Source of the DNA: Xanthomonas arboricola
GTDB lineage: Bacteria > Pseudomonadota > Gammaproteobacteria > Xanthomonadales > Xanthomonadaceae
Direction of reading: 5' to 3'
Assembly: GCF_002940665.1 (NCBI RefSeq)
Contig: NZ_MIGY01000003.1
Location: 599,572 to 663,571, forward strand
Length of the DNA stretch: 64,000 nt
Positions within the stretch are counted from its first letter, which is position 1, and each line of letters begins with the position of its first letter. Below are positions 9,201 to 16,630 of the stretch, piece after piece. The position numbers and the translations under genes were made by a program. The notes beneath the pieces were generated by a model, which did not search any database, was not told the origin of the DNA, and saw only the letters and a list, made by a program, of their open reading frames with translations.

Positions 9201-11196
9201 AGTGGTAGTCGCGCAGCTCGCGCACCAGCGTGGCCTTCAGGCCCTTGGCCGGTTGCGGCCTGCCATCGGCATCCACGCGGGTGATTTCGAAGCGCGCGGT
9301 GCCGTTGGCGTCGGTGCCGTCCTTGTCGTCGAACAGGGGGCGCACGCCGAGCAGCGCCTTGGCCGGCCACAGCACGCGCTTGACGCTGCGGGTGACGGTG
9401 CGCCCGCCGGTCTCGTACACGCTGCCCGAGACCACAGCGGCAATCGTGCTCACCGGCTTGGCTTCGGCAGGCAGCGCGATGTCTTCGCGCAATACGCCAT
9501 CGCTACCGAACTCGGTGTCGATCACGTCCTTGGCTTCGCGCGGCAGTTCCAGCGTGGGGTCGCCGAAGAACCAGCCCGGCAAGGAATCGAGCGGATGCTG
9601 CTCGACACTGACCGCAAGCTTGGCGGTGAAGCGGTTGCCGTCGGCCGGCGCGCCATACAGGTACGCGGCATTGGCGACCAGCGTGAACGGCTGGCCGGCA
9701 CTCAGGGTCTTCTGCGTGCTGTCCAGATCCAGCTTCATGCGCTCGGGCAGGAACTCTTCCACGCGCACGGTCATGCCCTGCACGGCGTCCTTGCTGGCCG
9801 GATCGGTGCGGAACTCCACCTGCCAGCGGCCGGTCGGCGCATCGGCAGGAATCTGCTGGGTGAACTCGAAATAGCCCTGCTCGCCCGGCTGCAGTTTGGT
9901 CTCGCGAAAAGTCTTGCCGTCCGGCTGCTTGAGGCGCAGGAACACCGGCTGCCCGCCTTTCGTCGGCCCGGCGGTCGGCTTGCCGTCGTTGTCGCGCAGG
10001 ATCGCCGACACGCGCATGGTCTCGCCGGGGCGATACAGGTCGCGGCCGGCCCAGGCGAACACGTCGAACCAGGCGCTCTCACGCCCGGCCACTGCGAATT
10101 CGCTCAGGTCCAACGCCGGTTGGTTGAACGGCAGCACCGAGATATCGGTCTTGCTGCGCGCCACCAGCACGTGGCCGGCATCGAGCGTGTAGTTGAGCAG
10201 CGCATTGCCGTTGCCGTCGGTGGCGCCCTTGAGGAACAGCTCGCCCTTGGCGTCGAGGACGCGCACTTCCACGTTCTTGATCGGCTCGCCGCTCTGCAAC
10301 GAGGCGGTGTGCACGAACAGCTTGTCCTTGTAGGCGCGCGTGTGCAGGCCGATGTCGCTGACGGTGAAGAACGCGGTATCGAAGCCATTGTCGAAACTGC
10401 CGGCGCGCTTCATCACCGCAAAGTACAGGCCCGGCTCCTGCAGCTCCTTGATGTCCTGCGTGGGCAGGTAGGTCAGCACGCGCTCGTTCTGCTTGCCGCC
10501 GAGAATGAAACGATTGACGTAGACCGGGTCTGCCAGCTTGGACAACGGCTGCTTGTCGCTGTAGTCGCTCTCCAGCTCCCAGCTGCCGCGACGACCGCCG
10601 CGCTGGAACTGCTGGAAGAACGCCGGCAGCGACTTCTCGCGCACGCGCAGGAACTCCACGTCCACTTCCGGCACGTTGACCGACACCACCGGCAGACCGC
10701 GGCTCTCGCGTGCCGGCAGCACGCTGCCTTGCGAAGCGAACCCGGCCACCGGCGTGAGCGCGCCGGTGTAGACCTTCTGCTTGAGCGGCTTGCCCAGGCG
10801 GCTGCCATCGGCGGCCAGCAGGTTGGCGTCGACCAGCACGGTGTAGTCCTTGGCCGCTTCCACGTACGGGTAGCGCAGCGTCTTGCCGTCATCGGACAGC
10901 GTCCAGCTGCTGTCGCCGGTGCCGACCTTTTCCTCGAAACGCACCAGCGCATCGAAGTCTTGCGTGCCCACCAACGGCCGCGAGAATTCCAGCGCCAGCG
11001 ACAGGCCGTCGCCGGTCTGGTCGGGATAGGCACGCGCCAGCGCAAAACCGGTGATCGCCTGCGTGTCGGCCTTGATCGCCTCGCCACTGGCGGCAGGCAG
11101 CTGGCCGCTTTCGTTGCGCTTGCACGCCACCGCACCGATCGCCACGCCCAGCAAGACCACCCACAGCAACACGCGCCGCGTACCCGACCACTTCAT
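6280..11196 (-). CDS. yfhM: Bacterial alpha-2-macroglobulin lipoprotein with thioester motif
   Basis: A 1638-residue giant periplasmic protease inhibitor thought to trap proteases that breach the outer membrane. ATG 11196 (MKWSGTRRVLLWVVLLG) gives a signal peptide with lipobox GAVAC; a GTG at 11223 would only add nine residues ahead of it. Macroglobulin (MG) and bait-region-like segments fill the first 1100 residues. The thioester motif CAEQ, in YPYGCAEQTTS, lies near residue 1163, followed by the alpha/alpha-toroid complement-like domain. Length and thioester position match the E. coli YfhM type. Its usual operon partner pbpC lies downstream on the same strand, here separated by a CPBP protease and a gene remnant. 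Confidence 0.94.
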   Translation of the reverse strand: MKWSGTRRVLLWVVLLGVAIGAVACKRNESGQLPAASGEAIKADTQAITGFALARAYPDQTGDGLSLALEFSRPLVGTQDFDALVRFEEKVGTGDSSWTLSDDGKTLRYPYVEAAKDYTVLVDANLLAADGSRLGKPLKQKVYTGALTPVAGFASQGSVLPARESRGLPVVSVNVPEVDVEFLRVREKSLPAFFQQFQRGGRRGSWELESDYSDKQPLSKLADPVYVNRFILGGKQNERVLTYLPTQDIKELQEPGLYFAVMKRAGSFDNGFDTAFFTVSDIGLHTRAYKDKLFVHTASLQSGEPIKNVEVRVLDAKGELFLKGATDGNGNALLNYTLDAGHVLVARSKTDISVLPFNQPALDLSEFAVAGRESAWFDVFAWAGRDLYRPGETMRVSAILRDNDGKPTAGPTKGGQPVFLRLKQPDGKTFRETKLQPGEQGYFEFTQQIPADAPTGRWQVEFRTDPASKDAVQGMTVRVEEFLPERMKLDLDSTQKTLSAGQPFTLVANAAYLYGAPADGNRFTAKLAVSVEQHPLDSLPGWFFGDPTLELPREAKDVIDTEFGSDGVLREDIALPAEAKPVSTIAAVVSGSVYETGGRTVTRSVKRVLWPAKALLGVRPLFDDKDGTDANGTARFEITRVDADGRPQPAKGLKATLVRELRDYHWNYTDDHWDYDFTRRFENKDTRTLDIAGGNAKLEVPVEWGEYRLDVFDPATGLTTRYPFRAGWSWNDENRGLDARPDKVKLALDKTAYRAGDTLTVTLTPPHAGKGVLLVESDKLLYVQDIDVKPGSSFEIPVTDAWERHDVYVTALVFRGGSAPSKITPARAVGVAYVPMDRKARRVAVGLAAPKQMRPEQALPVTVSVPELAGKAAHVTISAVDVGILNITRFPVPDANAQFFAQRRLGTDAYDIYGRVIESFEGASGRLKFGGDMALEALPQAKRPTARVQTVDLFSGSVKLDAKGNARVQLPVPDFNGTLRVSALVYSDTRFGNHAVETVVRAPILAEASMPRVMAPGDRSTVTLDVQNFTGKPGEFTVRVAGIGPLAIAEAARSVKLGVDAKQTLSFPLSATEGYGVAKVRVRVDGNGFKADRSYDLPVRAGWPQVLRAQTRVLDPLAPITLDSGFADGLMAGSVTARMVVSPLPPIPFASALQGALDYPYGCAEQTTSKGYAALLLDDATARALGTKGLEAAKRRERMEGAFGRLASMQIASGHFSMWGDDGYVNPGLTPYIAEFLLDAKDAGFAVPDNVLQKALNRLSEDLLSGGNEFYGQDRRDSLKFANQAWSGYVLARVNRAPLGTLRALYDNQRDKALTGLSLVHLGAALSLQGDTKRGQAAIKAGFAKDSSERPPYFADYGSAIRDDALMMALLHERGLSKPEYDTRAVALGRALDARRATGWLWLSTQEQVALARLGKALMVGQGKQVSGTLTVGGETQEIAPARLFGRSFDSAALARGVQFAPQGQAPMYASLEVAGIPRSAPEPDTRNLSVERSWYTTDGKPWTPRALKEGEALIVRVSITANSNMPDALLTDLLPAGLEIENFNLGDAKQWADVVVDGIGISERSSAADVKHEEFRDDRYVAALALSSGSKAQLYYLVRAVTPGTYTVPPSLVEDMYRPELRGVGRSTPATMTVVQP

Positions 11197-11428
11197 CCCT
11201 GATTCCCGGCTGTCCATTCGCACTACCCCATGACTGAGGACGCAAGTATAGCGATGCCGTTCACTTCACCGATGGCGGCATGAGGCGACGCAGGGACTTG
11301 CCGATGGGCGGCGATGATGCGCCACTGGGCCAGCGCTGCGATGGCACCTGCGCGCCCGACCGACGGTGAGCGCAGTGGTTTGACGCCGGTCCATGGCAGG
11401 TCGCTGAGTTGCGGCTTGGCTGCAGGGC

Positions 11429-11530
11429 CCTTGCCCGCCCACCATCGCGGGACACGCCGCAAGTACGTCCCTGTAGGCTCTTACGCGGCATCCATGCCGC
11501 GTAAGGTCCCGCGACGGTGAGCGGGCAAGG
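11429..11530. repeat. Palindromic repeat element, copy A
   Basis: A 102-bp element with nested palindromes. Outer arms begin CCTTGCCCGC and end GCGGGCAAGG. The conserved internal core is GGGACACGCCGCAAGTACGT, and a central hairpin TTACGCGGCAT / ATGCCGCGTAA fills the middle. Copy B at 11673 carries the same core in the opposite orientation but different hairpin arms. No coding capacity is seen. This is a MITE-like dispersed repeat by inference. The rest of the 11197-11874 gap holds no gene that I can support. Confidence 0.75.
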
Positions 11531-11672
11531 ACCAGTCGAGATGGTCGGTGTGCAGGGGCGCACACAGGGCATGGCGTGCATTGTTCGGAGAATGGTGCGT
11601 CCAACAACCGTTCCATCACAAGCAGAGCAACAAGCAGGCGTTCAACCAAGCAACCGACGCATTTTCTGGTGC

Positions 11673-11771
11673 GGTGTCCTCGCCGATTGCGGGACCGTGT
11701 GGCGGCATGGATGCCGCCACCGAGCCTACAAGGACGTACTTGCGGCGTGTCCCGCGAGCGGTGAGGGCACC
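11673..11771. repeat. Palindromic repeat element, copy B (inverted relative to A)
   Basis: A 99-bp element whose reverse complement contains the same core as copy A (GGGACACGCCGCAAGTACGT then CC.TGTAGGCTC). Its central hairpin arms (TGGCGGCAT / ATGCCGCCA) and outer arms (GGTGTCCTCGCCG / CGGTGAGGGCACC) differ. The two copies face each other 142 bases apart, so the stretch could form a long cruciform. Confidence 0.75.
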
Positions 11772-11874
11772 GCGCGCACGACCAACCAGGCTTTTGACTG
11801 CATCCCAAAGTGCGGCCAATGAAACCACTGCGCTCGCCACCAAGCGGGCGCTCACCACATTTTGACAGCCACTC

Positions 11875-12882
11875 CTAGCGCAACTGCAGCACCGTGCGCA
11901 TGTACAGGTCGATCAACGCCGGCTTGTCCGCGCGCAGGCAGGCCTGCACGTTCGGCGTGCCTGTGCCCTCGCGGGTGTAGCCCTGCGCATCGACGTCCAG
12001 ATGCAATGGCGTGGTCGGGCACAGGTCGGGGCGCAGCAGCCAGGCCACCGGCACTGCGTCGAACAGGGTCGGCGTGGCGCTGGCCCAGGGCTGGTCGGTA
12101 TTGCGCCACTGGTAGTACAGCTGGGTGAGCGCGTCGGTGAGCCCGTCGCCGTGCGCAAACACCGCGACGCGCTCGGGTTCTTCCAGCGGAATCTGGGTGG
12201 CGTCCAAGGGCAGTAACACGATCGGCACGCCGGCCGCGAACACCCGCTGCGCCGCCGGCACATCGGCCAGGATGTTGTACTCCGGCGCTGGCGCGCTGGC
12301 CGGCCGATAGGCCGACTTGCCGTAGCCGACGCGTACCGAGCCGCCCATCGCCACGATGCGCTTGAGCTTTGCAAAGCCGGCCGGGTCGCGCTGCTGCGCC
12401 AGTGCGGCGTCGGTCATCGGCCCCAGTACCAGCAAGGTCACCTGACCGGGATGCAGGCGCGCCTGCTGCAGGATCATCGCCGCCGCATCCGGCAACTTGC
12501 CTGGCAACTGTCCCTTGGCCGCCCACCGCGCCTGGCTGAAGGGGATCGCGCTGGCGGTGCGTGCGCCCACCGCCAACGGAATCTCGCTGCGCCCGGCCTG
12601 CAGCAACAGGCGCTGCAGCAGCTGCGCACGCAAGCTGGTGTCGCCCCAGGCCGATGCGATGCCCAGCACACGCAGTTGAGGGCTACGCAGCAACAGCCCG
12701 AGCGCAAACGCATCGTCGATGTCGTCGCCGATATCGGTGGAGACCACCAGCAACTCGGGGGACGTCGACGTGGGCATTGGCGCCGTCTGCGCTGCAGCCG
12801 CGGCAGGCGTCAGCGCCCACGCAGCTGCCGACGCACACCATAGCCCCAGCATCCACCATACGTTTCGCCATTTTCGCTGCAT
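11875..12882 (-). CDS. Exported inosine-uridine-type nucleoside hydrolase
   Basis: A 335-residue protein with a clear signal peptide (WWMLGLWCASAAAWALTPAAAAAQ), so it is probably periplasmic. The IU-nucleoside hydrolase calcium site appears at the mature N-terminus as STDIGDDIDDAFAL (DxDxxxDD-like). It is followed by TLLVLGPMTDAA and, near the C-terminus, a conserved Asp region (TLFDAVPVAW). Such enzymes cleave ribonucleosides to base and ribose. The pairing with the TonB-dependent receptor immediately upstream, although a terminator separates them, suggests scavenging of extracellular nucleosides. Substrate range cannot be read from the sequence. Confidence 0.9.
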   Translation of the reverse strand: MQRKWRNVWWMLGLWCASAAAWALTPAAAAAQTAPMPTSTSPELLVVSTDIGDDIDDAFALGLLLRSPQLRVLGIASAWGDTSLRAQLLQRLLLQAGRSEIPLAVGARTASAIPFSQARWAAKGQLPGKLPDAAAMILQQARLHPGQVTLLVLGPMTDAALAQQRDPAGFAKLKRIVAMGGSVRVGYGKSAYRPASAPAPEYNILADVPAAQRVFAAGVPIVLLPLDATQIPLEEPERVAVFAHGDGLTDALTQLYYQWRNTDQPWASATPTLFDAVPVAWLLRPDLCPTTPLHLDVDAQGYTREGTGTPNVQACLRADKPALIDLYMRTVLQLR

Positions 12883-12901
12883 ACATCCACTCCTGCGACC
12901 A

Positions 12902-12933
12902 TAAAAAAAACCGCCGGCATGTTGGCCGGCGGT
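12902..12933 (-). terminator. Rho-independent terminator of the TonB-dependent receptor gene
   Basis: On the minus strand, ACCGCCGGC / GCCGGCGGT forms a 9-bp stem followed by a run of eight T. It lies 27 bases after the receptor stop and upstream of the nucleoside hydrolase, so the two genes are probably only partly co-transcribed. Confidence 0.9.
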
Positions 12934-12959
12934 TCAATCGTGCTACCCCACGACGCCGA

Positions 12960-15176
12960 TCAGAAGTTGGCGCGGAACTGCGCACCGACGATGCGCGGGT
13001 CGTTGATGAAGCCGGTGAGGTTGTTGAAATCGATCGCACCGGTCACGCGGATCTGGTTGGTGCAGTTGCGGCAGAACACCGACAATTCGTACGCACCCGC
13101 GCCCCAGTTGTAGCCGATCTTGGCGCCGCCTTCGACCAGCGGCTGGCCGGTGAACTCCTTGGAGTCGTACAGGAAGAAGTTCACTTCGCTGCGGTAGGAC
13201 CAGTCGGTGTAGAAGAACAGCTCGCCGTCGTTGCCCATCGGGATGCCGTAGCGCAGGGTGGCGTTGGCCATCCACTTGGCTGCCTGCGGCAGATCGTTGC
13301 CGTCGATCAGCGCGCGACCGGCCGCATTGAGCGGGTCGGTCACGGTGCAGGTGCGGCACACGCCCACCGACAGGGCCGGGTCGTCGATGCGGGTCCAGTT
13401 GTAGGCGCCGCCGGCGGTGACGCGCAGGTTCTGGGTGAGCAGCGCTTCGAAGTCGAACTCGGCGCCGCGCGCCTTGGTCTTGTCGGCATTGAGCAGACGC
13501 ACGTCGTTGGAGGTGCCGCCCACCGCGGTGAGCTGCTGGTTCTTGACGCGGAAATCGTAGATGTCGAAGCTCAGACGCGCGCGGTTGTCGAACAGGTCGG
13601 ACTTGATGCCGATCTCGAACGAATCCACCGTCTCCGGCTCGGCCGCGGTCAGCGGCGCGGTGCCCGAGGGCACGCCGAAGCTGGCGCCGCGGAAGCCGCG
13701 TGCGGCACGGGCGTACACGTTGACGTCGTCGTTGATGGCGAAGGTGGCCGCCAGATCGCCGGTGACCTTGGAGTTGTCGGTTTCGCCGCTGGACGGTTCG
13801 ACCAGCGTGACGCGGTCCAGCGCCAGCACGTCGAAGGTCTTCTTGTCGTAGGTGTAGCGGATGCCGGCGCGCAGGTTCAGGCGGTCGGTCGCCGCATAGT
13901 TCAACGAGCCGAACGCCGCCCACGAGGTGTTGCGCTGGCGGGTCAGCTGGTAGCTGGCCAGATCGCCGCCGCTGAAGGTGTTGTAGGTGTAGTTTTCGCC
14001 TTCCACATCGTCGTGGAAGTAGTACAGGCCGGCCTGCCAGTTGAGCGGGCCCTCGTACTGCGATTCGGCACGCAGTTCCTGGCTGTACTGGTCCAGGCTC
14101 TTGATGCCGCCGGCGGTTTCCACCGGGAACGGGATCACGCCCGGGCCGGACGGCGGTGCGAACACCGCGCCGAAGCCGCCATCGATATCGCCGCGGCTGT
14201 AGTACTTGCCGATGCCTTCGTAGGCGGTGATCGAGTGCAGCGCGATGTCGCCCAGGTCCCAGGTCAGATTGGCGCTGCCGCCGTAGGTCTGCAGTTCCTG
14301 GTTGTTGGCGCCGTCGATGAAGGACTTCTCTTCGTCGAAGCCGTCCACCAGCTGGTTGGTGCCGGGCTGGATGATGTTGGCGCGGAACAACCGTGCGGTG
14401 CCGTCGAGATGGCGCGCGTGCGCATTGAACAAGGCGCTGAAATCGTCGCTGGCCTGGTAAAGCAGCTGCAGGCGCACGGCCGAATCGGTATAGCCTTCCA
14501 GATCGCGGCCATCGCGGTTTTCCACCCAGTCGTCGCGGCGCTGGCCCAGCGTGGACAGACGCGCCGCCCAGTGCTCGCCCATGGCGATGCTCAGGCCGCT
14601 TTCCAGGGTCATGGTGCCGTAGGTGCCGTAGGACAGGCTGGCGTAGCCGTCATTGGCGCCGATGGCCGGCTTGACCGAGTTGAACTTGACCACGCCGGCC
14701 GGCGTGTTGCGGCCGAACAGCGTGCCTTGCGGGCCGCGCAGCACTTCCAGGCCTTCCAGATCGAAGATCGGAAAGCCCTTCAGGAAGGCGTTTTCCTGCA
14801 CCACGTCGTCATAGATCAGCGACACCGGCTGCGAGGCATAGGTGTTGAAGTCGGTGTTGCCGTAGCCGCGGATGTACACGCGCGGGAACACACGGCCGTT
14901 GGACGATTCGATGTTGAGGCTGGGCGCCTTGCCCGCCAGCACGCGGATATCCGAGCCGCTGGTGGAGATGGCATCCAGGAATTCCGGACGCAGCACCGAT
15001 GCCGAGACCGGCACGTCCTTGGAATCTTCCGAGCGGCGCTCGACCGTGACCTTGACCGCGTCCAGACGCACGACACCGTCGTCGCCGGACGCCTGCTGGG
15101 CAGCGGCATGGAACGGAAGAAGGGAAGCGACGGCAACGGCAAGCGCGCTGATCTTGAACGACCGGCTGGCGGACAT
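12960..15176 (-). CDS. TonB-dependent outer-membrane receptor
   Basis: A 738-residue outer-membrane beta-barrel. The signal peptide (ISALAVAVASLLPFHAAAQ) is followed by a TonB-box-like segment (VKVTVERR). The plug domain contains VYIRGYGNTDFN, EVLRGPQGTLFGRNTPAG and VKFNSVKP. The barrel ends in the terminal Phe (QFRANF) needed for Bam-dependent insertion. It has the FecA/CirA-like short form without an N-terminal signalling domain, so it probably acts in transport only. The ligand is unknown. Gene order (nucleoside hydrolase after it, propionate genes before it) hints at nucleosides or organic acids but does not decide. A terminator follows. Confidence 0.95.
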   Translation of the reverse strand: MSASRSFKISALAVAVASLLPFHAAAQQASGDDGVVRLDAVKVTVERRSEDSKDVPVSASVLRPEFLDAISTSGSDIRVLAGKAPSLNIESSNGRVFPRVYIRGYGNTDFNTYASQPVSLIYDDVVQENAFLKGFPIFDLEGLEVLRGPQGTLFGRNTPAGVVKFNSVKPAIGANDGYASLSYGTYGTMTLESGLSIAMGEHWAARLSTLGQRRDDWVENRDGRDLEGYTDSAVRLQLLYQASDDFSALFNAHARHLDGTARLFRANIIQPGTNQLVDGFDEEKSFIDGANNQELQTYGGSANLTWDLGDIALHSITAYEGIGKYYSRGDIDGGFGAVFAPPSGPGVIPFPVETAGGIKSLDQYSQELRAESQYEGPLNWQAGLYYFHDDVEGENYTYNTFSGGDLASYQLTRQRNTSWAAFGSLNYAATDRLNLRAGIRYTYDKKTFDVLALDRVTLVEPSSGETDNSKVTGDLAATFAINDDVNVYARAARGFRGASFGVPSGTAPLTAAEPETVDSFEIGIKSDLFDNRARLSFDIYDFRVKNQQLTAVGGTSNDVRLLNADKTKARGAEFDFEALLTQNLRVTAGGAYNWTRIDDPALSVGVCRTCTVTDPLNAAGRALIDGNDLPQAAKWMANATLRYGIPMGNDGELFFYTDWSYRSEVNFFLYDSKEFTGQPLVEGGAKIGYNWGAGAYELSVFCRNCTNQIRVTGAIDFNNLTGFINDPRIVGAQFRANF

Positions 15177-15363
15177 GGAAAGACTCCGAATTCGGTTGGC
15201 GGAGCGGCCTGATCTGCGTGCCGCGTTGCAACAGAATTAACACGATTTACACAAATTTGGCAGAGCGCGTGCGAAAAAGTTTTCCGAATTCCAAAAGGTG
15301 TTCGAATTAATGCAACACACCCATGCAATTTGTACGTTGGGCGTGCCCGGTCTCAGCGGGAAA

Positions 15364-16563
15364 TCAGCCAACTCCGGCGGCGTCGAATGGCACCCGCACC
15401 CAACCTTCCATCAGCACCCGCGCACTGCGGCTCATCAGCGCCTTGGTCACCTGCCACTGGCCGTCCACCAGCTGCGCCTCGGCGCCGACGCGCAAGGTCC
15501 CGGAGGGATGCCCGAAACGCACCGCAGCACGCGCCGCGCCGCCTGCCGCCAGATTGACCAGGGTGCCGGGCACAGCGGCTGCGGTGCCGATCGCCACGGC
15601 GGCGGTGCCCATCATGGCGTGATGCAACTTGCCCATCGACATCGCGCGCACCAGCAGATCGAGCTCGGCGGCGTGCACCGGCTTGCCGCTGGAGGCGGTG
15701 TAATCGGCCGGCGGTGCCACGAACGCCACCTTCGGCGTGTGCTGCCGTGTCGCTGCGTCTTCCACCTTCGCAATCAGGCCCATCCGCACCGCGCCGTGCG
15801 CACGCAGGGTCTCGAACATCGTCAATGCTCGCGGGTCGCCATTGATCGCCTCCTGCAGCTCGGTGCCGGTGTAGCCCAGGTCGCGCGCGTTGACGAAGAT
15901 GGTCGGGATGCCGGCATTGATCAGCGTCGCGGCAATCGTGCCCAGGCCGGGAATCTCCAGCTGATCAATCAGCTGGCCGGTGGGGAACATCGCACCGCCC
16001 TCGCCTTCGGCATCGTCGGCCGGGTCGAGAAATTCCAGCTGCACTTCGGCGGCAGGAAAGGTCACCCCATCCAGTTCGAAGTCGCCGGTTTCCTGCACCT
16101 GGCCCTCGGTCATCGGCACATGCGCCACGATGGTCTTGCCGATATTGGCCTGCCAGATCCGCACTGTCGCCACGCCGTCGCGCGGCACCCGCGCGGCATC
16201 GACCAGGCCATTGGCGATCGCAAACGGCCCCACCGCCGCCGACAGGTTGCCGCAGTTGCCGCTCCAGTCCACGAATGCGCTGTCGATGGACACCTGCCCG
16301 AACAGGTAGTCCACATCGTGCCCGGCGCGCGTACTGGCCGACACGATCACGCCCTTGCTGGTGCTGGAGGTCGCCCCGCCCATGCCGTCGATCTGCTTGC
16401 CATAGGGATCGGGGCTGCCGATCACCCGCAGCAACAACGCATCGCGCGCAGGCCCGGGCCGCTGCGCGGCAGCGGGCAGATCCTGCAGGCGAAAGAACAC
16501 GCCCTTGCTGGTGCCGCCACGCATGTAGGTGGCGGGGATGCGGCATTGGGGGAGATGGATCAT
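15364..16563 (-). CDS. prpF: 2-methylaconitate cis-trans isomerase PrpF
   Basis: A 399-residue diaminopimelate-epimerase-fold isomerase. It converts the trans-2-methylaconitate made by AcnD into the cis isomer in the 2-methylcitrate cycle. The family opening MIHLPQCRIPATYMRGGTSKG, the GMGGATSSTSKG loop with its catalytic Lys, DWSGNCGNLSAAVGPFAI with the GNCGN motif, and the late GKLHHAMMGT segment are all visible. It lies 67 bases after acnD on the same strand. The gap between them contains GGGAATC-type heptamers. Confidence 0.96.
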   Translation of the reverse strand: MIHLPQCRIPATYMRGGTSKGVFFRLQDLPAAAQRPGPARDALLLRVIGSPDPYGKQIDGMGGATSSTSKGVIVSASTRAGHDVDYLFGQVSIDSAFVDWSGNCGNLSAAVGPFAIANGLVDAARVPRDGVATVRIWQANIGKTIVAHVPMTEGQVQETGDFELDGVTFPAAEVQLEFLDPADDAEGEGGAMFPTGQLIDQLEIPGLGTIAATLINAGIPTIFVNARDLGYTGTELQEAINGDPRALTMFETLRAHGAVRMGLIAKVEDAATRQHTPKVAFVAPPADYTASSGKPVHAAELDLLVRAMSMGKLHHAMMGTAAVAIGTAAAVPGTLVNLAAGGAARAAVRFGHPSGTLRVGAEAQLVDGQWQVTKALMSRSARVLMEGWVRVPFDAAGVG

Positions 16564-16630
16564 GGGAAGCCGGGATTGGGGATTGGAGAATGGGGATTGG
16601 GTGGCAGAACGACGGCAGGGGCCATGGACG

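Noticed and set aside
6277..11202. A 1641-codon open frame on the plus strand opposite the alpha-2-macroglobulin gene
   Set aside because: It is an antisense shadow caused by high-GC codon bias. The translation is His/Arg/Gln-rich low-complexity text with no motif, while the minus strand has a lipobox and thioester motif.
12561..15212. A long plus-strand frame opposite the TonB-dependent receptor
   Set aside because: Antisense shadow; the receptor strand has a signal peptide, plug motifs and a C-terminal Phe.
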